Of a DNA stretch of 64,000 nt, positions 9,275-16,579 are shown piece after piece (the stretch's first letter is position 1; each line of letters begins with the position of its first letter). The position numbers and the translations under genes are program-made. The stretch spans positions 744,001 to 808,000 of the forward strand of contig NZ_CP086727.1 in NCBI RefSeq assembly GCF_020906275.1, read 5' to 3'. The notes under the pieces are model-generated. The model was not told the DNA's origin. It saw only the letters and a list, made by a program, of their open reading frames with translations, and searched no databases. The DNA is from Parasphingorhabdus litoris DSM 22379. Its GTDB lineage: Bacteria; Pseudomonadota; Alphaproteobacteria; Sphingomonadales; Sphingomonadaceae.

Positions 9275-9805
9275 ATGACTTACAAATATCTTGCTGCGGT
9301 TGCCACTATCCCCTTGGTCCTGTCTGCCTGTTCGGCCGGCGAGAGTAAGGATGGTGAGGGCTTTGAAATGTCCATTGATGTCGATGGCGAGGAAGGCAAA
9401 CAGGCCAGTAAAATCAATATCGGTGGTGAGGGCGAAGACAGCAAATTCTCCATAAAGACGGATGGTTTTTCGATGGATGTCGATTTGCCGCAGATATCGT
9501 TGGATAGCGATGATTTTGATCTGAACAATGTCTCTCTTTACCCGGGCACTAAAGTAACCGGTCTGGATGTCGAAGATAAAGACGGCGAGGGCGGCAAGGT
9601 CGTCCTCAGTTTTGATGCGCCAAGCAGCACCGAAGAGCTTGTAAGCTGGTTTGAAAAGAAGATGACAGACGAGAATTTTGTTGTTGAGAAAGATGGTACT
9701 ACGCTCTCGGGCAAAACCGATGAGGGTGATCCGTTTGTTTTGAAGCTGACCGAAAAGACTGCGGATGAAACCAGCGGAGAGCTGGAATTTTCAGAAAATA
9801 AGTAA
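9275..9805 (+). CDS. Putative lipoprotein, acidic repeats
   Basis: A 176-aa protein I do not recognise. It starts with a lipoprotein signal peptide (LVLSAC, lipid-accepting Cys about residue 19), so it is likely tethered in the envelope. The mature part is strongly acidic, with beta-type alternation (IDVDGEEG, INIGGEGED, SIKTDGFSMDVDLP), followed by a small alpha/beta C-terminal region around SSTEELVSWFEKKMTDENFVVEK that resembles the compact fold of many sphingomonad lipoproteins. Translation may be limited by the hairpin that covers its ribosome binding site. Confidence 0.7.
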   Translation: MTYKYLAAVATIPLVLSACSAGESKDGEGFEMSIDVDGEEGKQASKINIGGEGEDSKFSIKTDGFSMDVDLPQISLDSDDFDLNNVSLYPGTKVTGLDVEDKDGEGGKVVLSFDAPSSTEELVSWFEKKMTDENFVVEKDGTTLSGKTDEGDPFVLKLTEKTADETSGELEFSENK

Positions 9806-9917
9806 GCGCAGCGCCCAAAACTCGAAACAAAATTTTACACAATTTCGTAAAGCTATTCAGCTTGCTGCCAAAATGCTATGTTAAGAAGGTCTCACAAAAA
9901 ATAGCAGGAGCGGGATT

Positions 9918-10604
9918 ATGCGGAATATGACAAAGAAATTGAAACTCAGCGCGGCAGCGGGTTTGTTGGCAGTACCATTATCTGTGTCTCCGATATTGTC
10001 TGCTCCGGCGCTGGCGCAAGATGCTGGTGTGAAAAGTCTTTTGGGCGATGCTTCGGACGGCGCGCTTGACAAATTGTCACAGCCCGGCGCCTTTTATGCC
10101 GACAAAGCGGTCCGGGTATTGCTGCCTGGGCCTCTTAAGAACGCCACCAAGATCTTGCGCTTCACCAGCAAGGCTGGCCTGACGAAAGATATTACCAAAA
10201 GCCTGAATGATGCAGCCGGCAAGGCGGCTTTGGAAGCCAAACCGGTTTTTCGTTCAGCCATTGACAACATGACCCTGACCGATGGTGTGGGCATTGTCAC
10301 GGGCGGCGGTACGGGCGGTACTGACTATTTGCGCAAAACGTCTGGTGAAGAACTGGCGGTCAAAATCCGGCCGTTGGTCGAAAAAGCACTCGGCGAAGTC
10401 GGAGCCTATAAACAAGTCGAAAGCCTCGGTTCGATTTCCGCGCTGTCGTCGCTTGGCGGGCTTGACCTGTCCCGTGACGGATTGACTGATAGTGTGACCG
10501 AGCAGGCGCTGGATGGCATATTCTCCTATATCGGTGCAGAAGAGAAAAACTTCCGCAAAAACCCGCTGAAAAAGGGGTCGAAGTTGCTCAAGGATATTTT
10601 CTAG
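9918..10604 (+). CDS. DUF4197 domain-containing exported protein
   Basis: 228-aa protein with a Sec signal peptide ending near SAPALAQ, followed by one DUF4197 domain. The recognisable segments are SQPGAFYADKAVRVLLPGPL, NDAAGKAALEAKPVFRSAIDNM, GVGIVTGGGTGGTDYLRKTS and the C-terminal LDGIFSYIGAEEKNFRKNPLKK. DUF4197 proteins are helical periplasmic or outer-membrane-associated proteins of unknown function, widely conserved in Proteobacteria. Good ribosome binding site (AGGAG) before ATG 9918. Transcribed alone. Confidence 0.88.
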   Translation: MRNMTKKLKLSAAAGLLAVPLSVSPILSAPALAQDAGVKSLLGDASDGALDKLSQPGAFYADKAVRVLLPGPLKNATKILRFTSKAGLTKDITKSLNDAAGKAALEAKPVFRSAIDNMTLTDGVGIVTGGGTGGTDYLRKTSGEELAVKIRPLVEKALGEVGAYKQVESLGSISALSSLGGLDLSRDGLTDSVTEQALDGIFSYIGAEEKNFRKNPLKKGSKLLKDIF

Positions 10605-10680
10605 CAAATATTTCGGTTGCAAAATGTGCAACTAATCAATCTCCGTTTTCAATTGCAACTTAACTGTTTTGCGACCATCT

Positions 10681-10701
10681 CCTGTCTACAAGTTAGACAG
10701 G
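10681..10701. promoter_or_regulatory. Operator-like dyad upstream of a small peptide gene
   Basis: CCTGTCTA (10681-10688) and TAGACAGG (10694-10701) form a perfect 8-bp inverted repeat around CAAGT, about 45 bp before the small ORF at 10746. Size and symmetry fit a repressor operator. No dedicated regulator gene is adjacent. Confidence 0.35.
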
Positions 10702-10745
10702 AAAAGTGATGTTTGATCGGCGTTTTTAAAACAGGAGTTTGTCCC

Positions 10746-10820
10746 ATGAAAACGCTTTTCAATATTGTAGCTTCTCTGACCGTCAGCACCATCATCTTGA
10801 TGTCGACGGTTCAGGTTTAA
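10746..10820 (+). CDS. Possible 24-aa membrane peptide
   Basis: A 24-codon ORF with an ACAGGAG ribosome binding site 8 nt before its ATG. The peptide MKTLFNIVASLTVSTIILMS... is one short hydrophobic helix with a basic N-terminus, so it is either a tiny membrane protein or a bare signal-like peptide. The operator-like dyad upstream supports real transcription. No family recognised; expression evidence is lacking. Confidence 0.35.
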   Translation: MKTLFNIVASLTVSTIILMSTVQV

Positions 10821-10957
10821 TAGCTACCGATTTTTCAGTCTCGGTTGCCTCCTCCTCCTCCCGATAGGCACCGGGATTGTTCCGACGGTCCGGCCCTTTC
10901 AAATATCCCCCATAGAGAAAGGCCGGACCAACGGATTTTCGTTTGACTATCCCGTAC

Positions 10958-11530
10958 CTAATGCGAAGCCTCGGCAATAGTTTCAGGACGAAGAAACTCC
11001 AGCATATGGGGTATGTAATCCACCTTGCCGAGCTCCACTTTCTCACTGCGTAATATGGCGTAAGCAGTCATGAGGTGGAAATAAAACTGGGCCAACGCCC
11101 AATCACGAGCATATTGTTCCGCCGTCAGGTCAAATATCATGCCGCTGGGAAGCTCATGCACGATGGGCGCATCTCGATCAGTATCCAGCGCGTCCGCCGC
11201 AAGATCATCCAGCAAATTCAGTGCTTCTTGAATCCGCGTTTGCGCGTCAGCCAGTGAACCCGGCTTGTCAATTGCATCGCGCCCTTCGTCGACCAGTTGA
11301 TGAAGAGATTCTGGAAAAGCCTCTCCTCTCAAACGATAGATCGGCTCCTGGGCCTGTACACAGACAAACCGAATCTGGGTTGATAGCGGAAACATATCAG
11401 GTGCAAGGCGTGCGGCGAGCAGTGCTTCCGCATCTTCCTTGGGAATCTGTGCCTCAGCCTTTTTCAACCAACCTGAAAGTGCTTTTAACATTTGCTGATA
11501 TGTGGGGACGAGCAACTTTGTTAATGACAT
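10958..11530 (-). CDS. DUF1993 family protein
   Basis: 190-aa cytoplasmic helical protein matching the DUF1993 family end to end. The start MSLTKLLVPTYQQMLKALSGWL, the APDMFPLSTQIRFVCVQAQEP segment and the C-terminal FYFHLMTAYAILRSEKVELGKVDYIPHM are characteristic. The family belongs to the DinB-like four-helix-bundle world, and its biochemical function is unknown. Strong AAAGGAAA ribosome binding site before the ATG at 11530. Monocistronic by position. Confidence 0.88.
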   Translation of the reverse strand: MSLTKLLVPTYQQMLKALSGWLKKAEAQIPKEDAEALLAARLAPDMFPLSTQIRFVCVQAQEPIYRLRGEAFPESLHQLVDEGRDAIDKPGSLADAQTRIQEALNLLDDLAADALDTDRDAPIVHELPSGMIFDLTAEQYARDWALAQFYFHLMTAYAILRSEKVELGKVDYIPHMLEFLRPETIAEASH

Positions 11531-11668
11531 GGTTTTCCTTTGATCTGGAATTTTGATGACCGGGACTGACAGTCATTCTCGCCGTCAGCGCCGTTGAACC
11601 CGCTCAATTCTATCATTGTGGGGCCAGAGTAGGAAAGCGGTTTCAATATTCTGCCCCCGTGAAAAACA

Positions 11669-11723
11669 TTGTCCACAATCGGGCAACTGTTTTTCCACAA
11701 GAAAGATCAGCATCTGTGGATAA
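11669..11723. other. Cluster of three DnaA-box-like 9-mers
   Basis: TTGTCCACA (11669-11677) and TTTTCCACA (11691-11699) each differ by one base from the DnaA consensus TTATCCACA, while TGTGGATAA (11715-11723) is its exact reverse complement. Three sites in 55 bp of intergenic DNA is more than expected by chance. It could bind DnaA for replication, titration or transcription control; no replication gene is adjacent. Confidence 0.45.
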
Positions 11724-12120
11724 ATGGCCTTCAGACATTTGGTGCGACTCGCAAACTCATGTCATAAGGAATTCATCGGACGGAGTTTGAATGGAACCGG
11801 CGACAAGTCAGCAATGACCCGTTGGAACGATCTAAAGCCTGAAGATAATCGAGACGAACATAGTGTTTTTCGCAAGGAAAATAAGATGATCTTTCGATTG
11901 ATGATTGGAAGAAAACCGAGAAGCGAAGGCGCAAGCCGGAGCGGATCAGATGGACAACAATCATCGGGTGACTGGACCAATATCGGGTTTAAACCGAAAC
12001 ATGATTGCGCAAGCGATGATGCGGAAAACCGAAAACCACTAACGATATTGGCCCGGAAACCGGACGCCGGAAAAGCGGACGTTGAAATCGCAAGAGGACA
12101 GCATCCCAAATCAGGCGCAG

Positions 12121-12167
12121 TGGGAGCCGTGAACCGAACTTGTTCGGAGACCGGCTCCCATTTTTTT
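12121..12167 (+). terminator. Strong intrinsic terminator with no obvious upstream gene
   Basis: TGGGAGCCG (12121-12129) pairs with CGGCTCCCA (12152-12160) and is followed directly by seven T. Inside the loop a second hairpin, CCGAAC-TT-GTTCGG (12134-12147), is nested. No supported plus-strand CDS ends just before it, so it may terminate a small RNA transcribed from somewhere after about 11,750. Confidence 0.7.
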
Positions 12168-12225
12168 GGGCGCTACAAATGGGCGACCCGTTCGCGGACC
12201 ATTTTTTCCATTCATTCAGATCCCG

Positions 12226-12295
12226 TTCTTTTTGACCCCGTTCTTTTTGACCCCGTTCTTTTTGACCCCGTTCTTTTTGACCCCGTTCTTTTTGA
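12226..12295 (+). repeat. 15-bp tandem repeat array (4.7 copies)
   Basis: TTCTTTTTGACCCCG is repeated exactly at 12226, 12241, 12256 and 12271, with a fifth partial copy from 12286 to 12295. The copies are identical, so the array is young or maintained. In frame it would encode DPVLF repeats, but it is more likely a DNA-level repeat. Confidence 0.9.
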
Positions 12296-12397
12296 TAGGT
12301 CCCTTGAACCATATTTCCCTCAAGCCCTGGAGTTGGTATCTTCTGACCGACAACAAGGCATGAAACATGCTGCAATATCTTAAGTAGGACAGGAAAA

Positions 12398-13294
12398 ATG
12401 GACATTTCAAAACTCATGTTTCGCGACGATCTGATGAAGGACGAGCGCATATTGATCACTGGCGGCGGCACCGGCCTCGGCAGGGAAATGGCCGAGGGTT
12501 TCCTGAAGCTCGGCGCAGAAGTCCATATTTGCGGACGCCGCGGTGAGGTGTGCAAAGCGACTGCCGAAGAGCTGGTCGAAAAACATGGCGGCACCGTAGT
12601 TCCGCATCCCTGCGATATCCGCAATGCCGAGATGATCAGCGAGATGAACGACCTGATCTGGTCGCAGCACGGCCCGCTGACCGGACTAGTCAATAATGCC
12701 GCCGGCAATTTCATCTCCCGCACTGAAGATCTGTCGGTGCGCGGTTTTGATGCGATCGCCAATATCGTTTTTCGCGGCACATTCTATATGACCCATGACA
12801 TTGGCAAGCGCTGGATCGCGGCTGGCGACAAGGGCAGCATCTTATCGATCCTAACCACTTGGGTGTGGAATGGCGGTCCCTTCACTGTTCCCTCTGCCAT
12901 GTCCAAGGCGGGCATCAACGTCATGACACAAAGCCTTGCCACCGAATGGGCGCGCTATGGTTTGCGCCTCAATGCCATTGCTCCCGGCGCTTTCCCAACC
13001 GAAGGTATGTCCAATCGTCTCGCGCCGAGCAAGGGTGATCAGGACAAGATGGGCAGCAGCGTTCCGATGGGCCGCGTTGGCGAGATGGACGAACTGGTCA
13101 ATCTTGCTGCCTATCTGATGGGGCCGGGGTCACAATATATGACCGGACAGACGATCGCGATTGATGGTGGTGCCTATAATGCAACTGGCGGGAATTTCTC
13201 AGCCCTGACTGCATGGGGTGATGAGCAATGGCAGGCTGCGCGGCAGGCGATTGAGGGCCAAAACCAGAAGGATCGCGCCAAACGTACCGTTTGA
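12398..13294 (+). CDS. SDR family protein, 2,4-dienoyl-CoA reductase-like
   Basis: 298-aa SDR with ITGGGTGLG cofactor motif, NNAAGNF, and a PSAMSKAGINVMTQSLATEW active-site helix in which the canonical Tyr of YxxxK is Ser. That Ser-for-Tyr change is known in mammalian mitochondrial DECR1, where a different Tyr contributes to catalysis, and supports membership in the DECR/peroxisomal trans-2-enoyl-CoA reductase group. Role: likely NADPH-dependent reduction in unsaturated fatty acid oxidation. The ATG has AGGA 4 nt upstream. It stands alone between noncoding intervals. Confidence 0.85.
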   Translation: MDISKLMFRDDLMKDERILITGGGTGLGREMAEGFLKLGAEVHICGRRGEVCKATAEELVEKHGGTVVPHPCDIRNAEMISEMNDLIWSQHGPLTGLVNNAAGNFISRTEDLSVRGFDAIANIVFRGTFYMTHDIGKRWIAAGDKGSILSILTTWVWNGGPFTVPSAMSKAGINVMTQSLATEWARYGLRLNAIAPGAFPTEGMSNRLAPSKGDQDKMGSSVPMGRVGEMDELVNLAAYLMGPGSQYMTGQTIAIDGGAYNATGGNFSALTAWGDEQWQAARQAIEGQNQKDRAKRTV

Positions 13295-13447
13295 TCGCCG
13301 TACCGCAGCGCAGGAGCTCGAAGCGCTTTTCTGTGCCCCTGCGCAGGGCGGGGCCCATCTCCAGCCTGCTGTTTTGAAGCGGCAGTGATGATGGGCAGAT
13401 GTTTCGCCTATCCTCGCATCCTGACTTTTCCACACCATGGGAGATAG

Positions 13448-13467
13448 GCTCCTGCCTACGCAGGAGC
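13448..13467. repeat. Dispersed palindromic repeat (copy 1)
   Basis: GCTCCTGC-CTAC-GCAGGAGC is a perfect 8-bp stem. A close copy with one mismatch occurs at 56332-56351, also intergenic, so this is a repeated element of the genome rather than a gene-specific terminator. Confidence 0.6.
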
Positions 13468-13480
13468 ACGCCCGTACCAG

Positions 13481-14071
13481 TCATTCGGTTGCGCCCAATT
13501 TCTCTTCGATCATCGCTTCGACATCAGCGATAGTTGCGCAACTCTTTGCGAAATCATCACACATGGCCTCAAAAGCCTGGGCATCCGTTTCACGCCGATG
13601 CCAGAGAGTCAGGTCGGCCGGTGGTGCAGGCCTGTCGACACGTTCGCTCTGTTCCAGACTGCTATAGGCCGTCGGCGTCATCGCCTCCGCCAGCTCGCTA
13701 TTATAGTCCGCCGCGACGTCCCAGCGCGGCCCGGCATAATAGACCGCGGCATACATGATCCGGGCCTTCGCGCCGCTGACTTTTGAGGTGCGCATCGCTT
13801 CATAGAACATGCGGTGCGTGGCCTTCCATTCGCGGGTGCGGATGTCGCAATACCAATCATGCACAACCGATGCCTTGCGATAACGGCCGACAAACGGGCT
13901 ACCGAGGATCGACCAGGCGAATTTCGGGATCGATGCGCCATCCACGCGCACCATGGCAGGCACGCTCCATACCAACTGCGCATCGTCAATGAAGGCGAAG
14001 CGATTGAGCAGCGTCATGATCCGCCCGTCTTCATCCCATTCAAACCGTGGTCGTCCGGTATAATGTGCCAT
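13481..14071 (-). CDS. DUF1353 domain-containing protein
   Basis: 196-aa protein starting MAHYTGRPRFEWDEDGR, followed by FAFIDDAQLVWSVPAMVRVDGASIPKFAW and VVHDWYCDIR, the hallmark DUF1353 motifs (DGASIP and HDW/HD). DUF1353 proteins occur in phages and bacteria and may be hydrolase-like, but their activity is unknown. The open frame runs upstream to 14461, but family homologues start at this ATG, which has GAAAGG 6 nt upstream. A second ATG two codons earlier is also possible. A prophage-derived origin is plausible, as the next minus-strand gene is also phage-like. Confidence 0.8.
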   Translation of the reverse strand: MAHYTGRPRFEWDEDGRIMTLLNRFAFIDDAQLVWSVPAMVRVDGASIPKFAWSILGSPFVGRYRKASVVHDWYCDIRTREWKATHRMFYEAMRTSKVSGAKARIMYAAVYYAGPRWDVAADYNSELAEAMTPTAYSSLEQSERVDRPAPPADLTLWHRRETDAQAFEAMCDDFAKSCATIADVEAMIEEKLGATE

Positions 14072-14312
14072 AGGCATCCTTTCTTCGCCCCATATGCGGG
14101 GGCAGATCGTCATTATAGCATAACTGTCCGGGGATCTTCCCGTCGAGTGATCGCCGTCACAACAGGGCGCAGAATCACCTGCTACTAAAATCTGGCGATG
14201 CCGCTTATTTCGCAGGAGTTTGTGGGGGGCAGCGGTATCGCACCACCACCGGGGCCCAACCTGGTGGCTGGTATCTTCCCTTTGGGACCGCCCTGTTTGG
14301 GCATACCTCTGG

Positions 14313-14347
14313 AAGCTCGATGGCAAAGCGACCCGGCCATCGAGCTT
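14313..14347 (+). repeat. Hairpin repeat unit 1 with AAGCGACCC loop
   Basis: AAGCTCGATGG (14313-14323) pairs perfectly with CCATCGAGCTT (14337-14347) across a 13-nt loop containing AAGCGACCC. The same loop recurs in the unit at 14502-14537 with a different stem sequence. Confidence 0.6.
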
Positions 14348-14501
14348 CTTAGAGAGAATCGACTCCCAAACCACCCGATCCACGAAATTTTTCCTTATTT
14401 TCCGGGCATCTGTGAGCATCGTCACACTATATTTAGTTTTTTCGTTCATATCAGAGGCCACGGAGTTTAAGCGTCACGCAAAAACACCGTAAATTCTGGG
14501 G

Positions 14502-14537
14502 AAGTCCGGCGGCACAAGCGACCCAGTCGTCGGGCTT
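14502..14537 (+). repeat. Hairpin repeat unit 2 with AAGCGACCC loop
   Basis: Left arm AAGTCCGGCGG (14502-14512) and right arm TCGTCGGGCTT (14527-14537) pair over all 11 positions in plus-strand RNA if G-U pairs are allowed, and poorly in minus-strand RNA. The loop repeats AAGCGACCC of unit 1. Confidence 0.5.
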
Positions 14538-14602
14538 CTCTTGAATTTCTTTTCCTGACAGTCCTGCAATTTCGCCACGAAGTTTACAAAGTGCACATAG
14601 TC

Positions 14603-15520
14603 CTATGGCGCTTCTGGAGCCACGCTCTTTGCTACCTGTGACAACAGAGCATCGGTGGGCCAATCGGCAGTCATATTGGGCGCAACAATTGTCGCGACAT
14701 AGCCCGGGTCATCGCGTGAAATCGGATGTGCCTTGACCGCAGGATGGTTGGCCATCAGCCGCTTTGCTTCCTCCATGGTCATACGGCAATATTCAACCGG
14801 CTCTCCGTCGCCATAGTCAATCTCGTGAACCGGACCATATTTTTCATCCGCCGCCGCCATCAGGGCGTTATCTGCTGCCTCTTCGTCACGCTTTTCCATG
14901 GCTGTCTGTTCGGTCTGGGCGGCCGTACTGTTTTCGCGCCGACAGGTGGCCTCAATTTGCCGCACGGCAGCCTCCGCCTCACTCTCGGCGACAAGCCCGA
15001 CGATTTCGTCTGTCGTCGGTTCGCTGATCAGCGGGGCCGTATCTTCTTCGGCGGCTATTGCATCCATCATTTCGCCAAACCGCGCTGCTCCGCGGCTGAC
15101 CGTTACGCGCTCGGCCAGCTTGTCGAGCCGTCCGATATGCGCGAGAAGCAGGCGGCTGTCATAGCGCCGTTTTGTGCCGACCACTTCACCCTGATGGTAA
15201 ACCTCTTCCTCGATCCCGTTGATCGCCCGGTCCTGCAAAATATCCGTCGCTATATCGCGCGATAGGAGTATAGCCGCGTCCCAGCCCCGAGAGAAATTCA
15301 TATCCCGCCGTTTGAGATTATAGGCCGACCGCCGTGACCGCTGGACAAGCTTCGCTGCGGCACTGATATTCCCGCAATTGGCCAACGCTTCCAGAAACCG
15401 GACGCGAATATCGGGCGTCCAGCCATCATGGCGCGGCGTGGGAGAGGCATATTCGCCATCTTCCGTAACTCGCGCAATCTTCCCGTCGATATTTTTCGCA
15501 CATTGATCATCATAAGTCAT
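14603..15520 (-). CDS. HTH protein, phage terminase small subunit-like
   Basis: 305-aa protein. An N-terminal helix-turn-helix region (about residues 40-75, FLEALANCGNISAAAKLVQRSRRSAYNLKRR) is followed by a GWDAAILLSRDIATDILQDRAINGIEEEVY segment and RRYDSRLLLAHIGRLDKL. This pattern is common in alphaproteobacterial proteins annotated as hypothetical or as terminase small-subunit-like. The remainder is low-complexity, acidic and alanine-rich (about residues 150-230), with no known domain. Start ATG 15520 is chosen because AGGAG sits 10 nt upstream; an upstream start at 15562 is possible. Likely DNA-binding, possibly a domesticated phage gene. Confidence 0.6.
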   Translation of the reverse strand: MTYDDQCAKNIDGKIARVTEDGEYASPTPRHDGWTPDIRVRFLEALANCGNISAAAKLVQRSRRSAYNLKRRDMNFSRGWDAAILLSRDIATDILQDRAINGIEEEVYHQGEVVGTKRRYDSRLLLAHIGRLDKLAERVTVSRGAARFGEMMDAIAAEEDTAPLISEPTTDEIVGLVAESEAEAAVRQIEATCRRENSTAAQTEQTAMEKRDEEAADNALMAAADEKYGPVHEIDYGDGEPVEYCRMTMEEAKRLMANHPAVKAHPISRDDPGYVATIVAPNMTADWPTDALLSQVAKSVAPEAP

Positions 15521-15768
15521 TTCCGTAACACTCCTAATTTGGTTCTTTGAATGACTCAGCATAACCTATATGGTTATGTGTAGGAAAGGCCAGTTGTCGC
15601 TGACCATCTTGCCGCATCCGGCGATTGCTGCGCCTCTTTGTGGTGTGTCATCTTGTCCCTTTTGGGGGTGCTATTGTGTTGTGAACAGAAGCATCTATAA
15701 AATGTTTGAAAAACAAGCTTTTCAGCAAGGCGTGGCAAGCGCCGTAAACAGAGGAAGAGGGTCTGGGC

Positions 15769-16317
15769 ATGTACAGCAAACGCGCGCTATCTTTTATGGG
15801 ATCACTGGCTTTTATTACATCAATGGCAATCTTGTCCGGAACGGCATCCGCACAAGAAACACCCCAAAGATCGCAAATAACAATGGGCAATGGCACGGCC
15901 AATGCGATCGAGGTTGAAGGCTTAACCCGACAGGATGAGGAGCTCGTCAGTTCCGAAATCCGCGTCGATGGACAGAATGTATCGACCTTGCGCGCAAACA
16001 TCACCGCCGTCACCTTTCCCGCTGTCACGATTGAAAAGGCCGGTTGGATCGTTCTTCATCCGGTTATAGATGGCCGCCCGGATGGCGATATCGTGTCGGG
16101 CTATACCTATTTGGAACCGGGACAGAGCGAGAGCGTAACAGTTGTGATACAGCACCCTGCCGATGCCGGTGACAAGTTTTTGGCCATGCTGCACAGCGAC
16201 GTTGATCAAGACCGCGTGTTCGATTTTGTGTTTGTTGAAGACGGGATCAATGTCGAAGATCGTGCGGTTTTTGAAGGAACCCGGATGATCGCCCATTTGA
16301 TCAGCCTACCCGAATAG
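15769..16317 (+). CDS. Exported protein with DUF7282-like domain
   Basis: 182-aa protein with a clear Sec signal peptide (cleavage after GTASAQ, about residue 29). The mature region contains VTFPAVTIEKAGWIVLHPVIDGRPDGDIVSGYTYLEPGQSESVTVVIQ and a Ca-site-like DVDQDRVFDF motif. This resembles the beta-sandwich DUF7282 domain found in haloarchaeal and bacterial secreted proteins. Function unknown; periplasmic or surface location. GAGG lies 8 nt before the ATG. Confidence 0.65.
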   Translation: MYSKRALSFMGSLAFITSMAILSGTASAQETPQRSQITMGNGTANAIEVEGLTRQDEELVSSEIRVDGQNVSTLRANITAVTFPAVTIEKAGWIVLHPVIDGRPDGDIVSGYTYLEPGQSESVTVVIQHPADAGDKFLAMLHSDVDQDRVFDFVFVEDGINVEDRAVFEGTRMIAHLISLPE

Positions 16318-16579
16318 GGGGATTTGGATCAGCGGTCGCCGGCGGCTGGTTTATCCCGAAGGCAACATAAGCTTTACACTTGGAACACGATGCAAGCTGC
16401 TTATTTGCCTCGATATTTTGCAATTGTTGAATAATCGATCAGCTTCATTTTTCTGGATTATAGACCTAAAGTCAGGCTTTGATTGACTCGCATTCGTCAT
16501 CGGCTGACGCAATAAGTAACACCAATTTAACCAGCAATCACAGCTGGACTGTGTCGCTGACCAACGTTAGAATTTTGCG

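Larger units (their letters stand above)
11531..12397. other. Gene-free interval of 867 bp with DNA-level structure
   Basis: No convincing protein gene lies between DUF1993 and the SDR at 12398. The interval holds three DnaA-box-like 9-mers (11669-11723), a strong forward intrinsic terminator (12121-12167) and a 15-bp tandem array (12226-12295). An open frame runs through the whole right part, but it passes through terminator and tandem array, so I regard it as noncoding. A weak alternative is a small protein from ATG 11886 with AAGGA upstream. Confidence 0.6.
14072..14602. other. Noncoding interval of 531 bp with two related hairpins
   Basis: No supported gene. The interval contains two hairpins sharing an AAGCGACCC loop (14313-14347 and 14502-14537) and a shorter CCACC/GGTGG-type pairing near 14244-14266. 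All could belong to a structured RNA or to degenerate repeat units. Confidence 0.45.

Noticed and set aside
12226-12295. CRISPR-like array
   Set aside because: Repeats are contiguous 15-mers without spacers; no cas genes.
11724-12383. 219-codon open frame with DPVLF repeats
   Set aside because: It crosses a strong intrinsic terminator and the 15-bp tandem array; the sequence is low complexity without any domain, so it is likely chance.
14072-14461. N-terminal extension of the DUF1353 frame
   Set aside because: The extension matches no homologue start, contains one of the structured hairpins, and a good ribosome binding site lies at the internal ATG.
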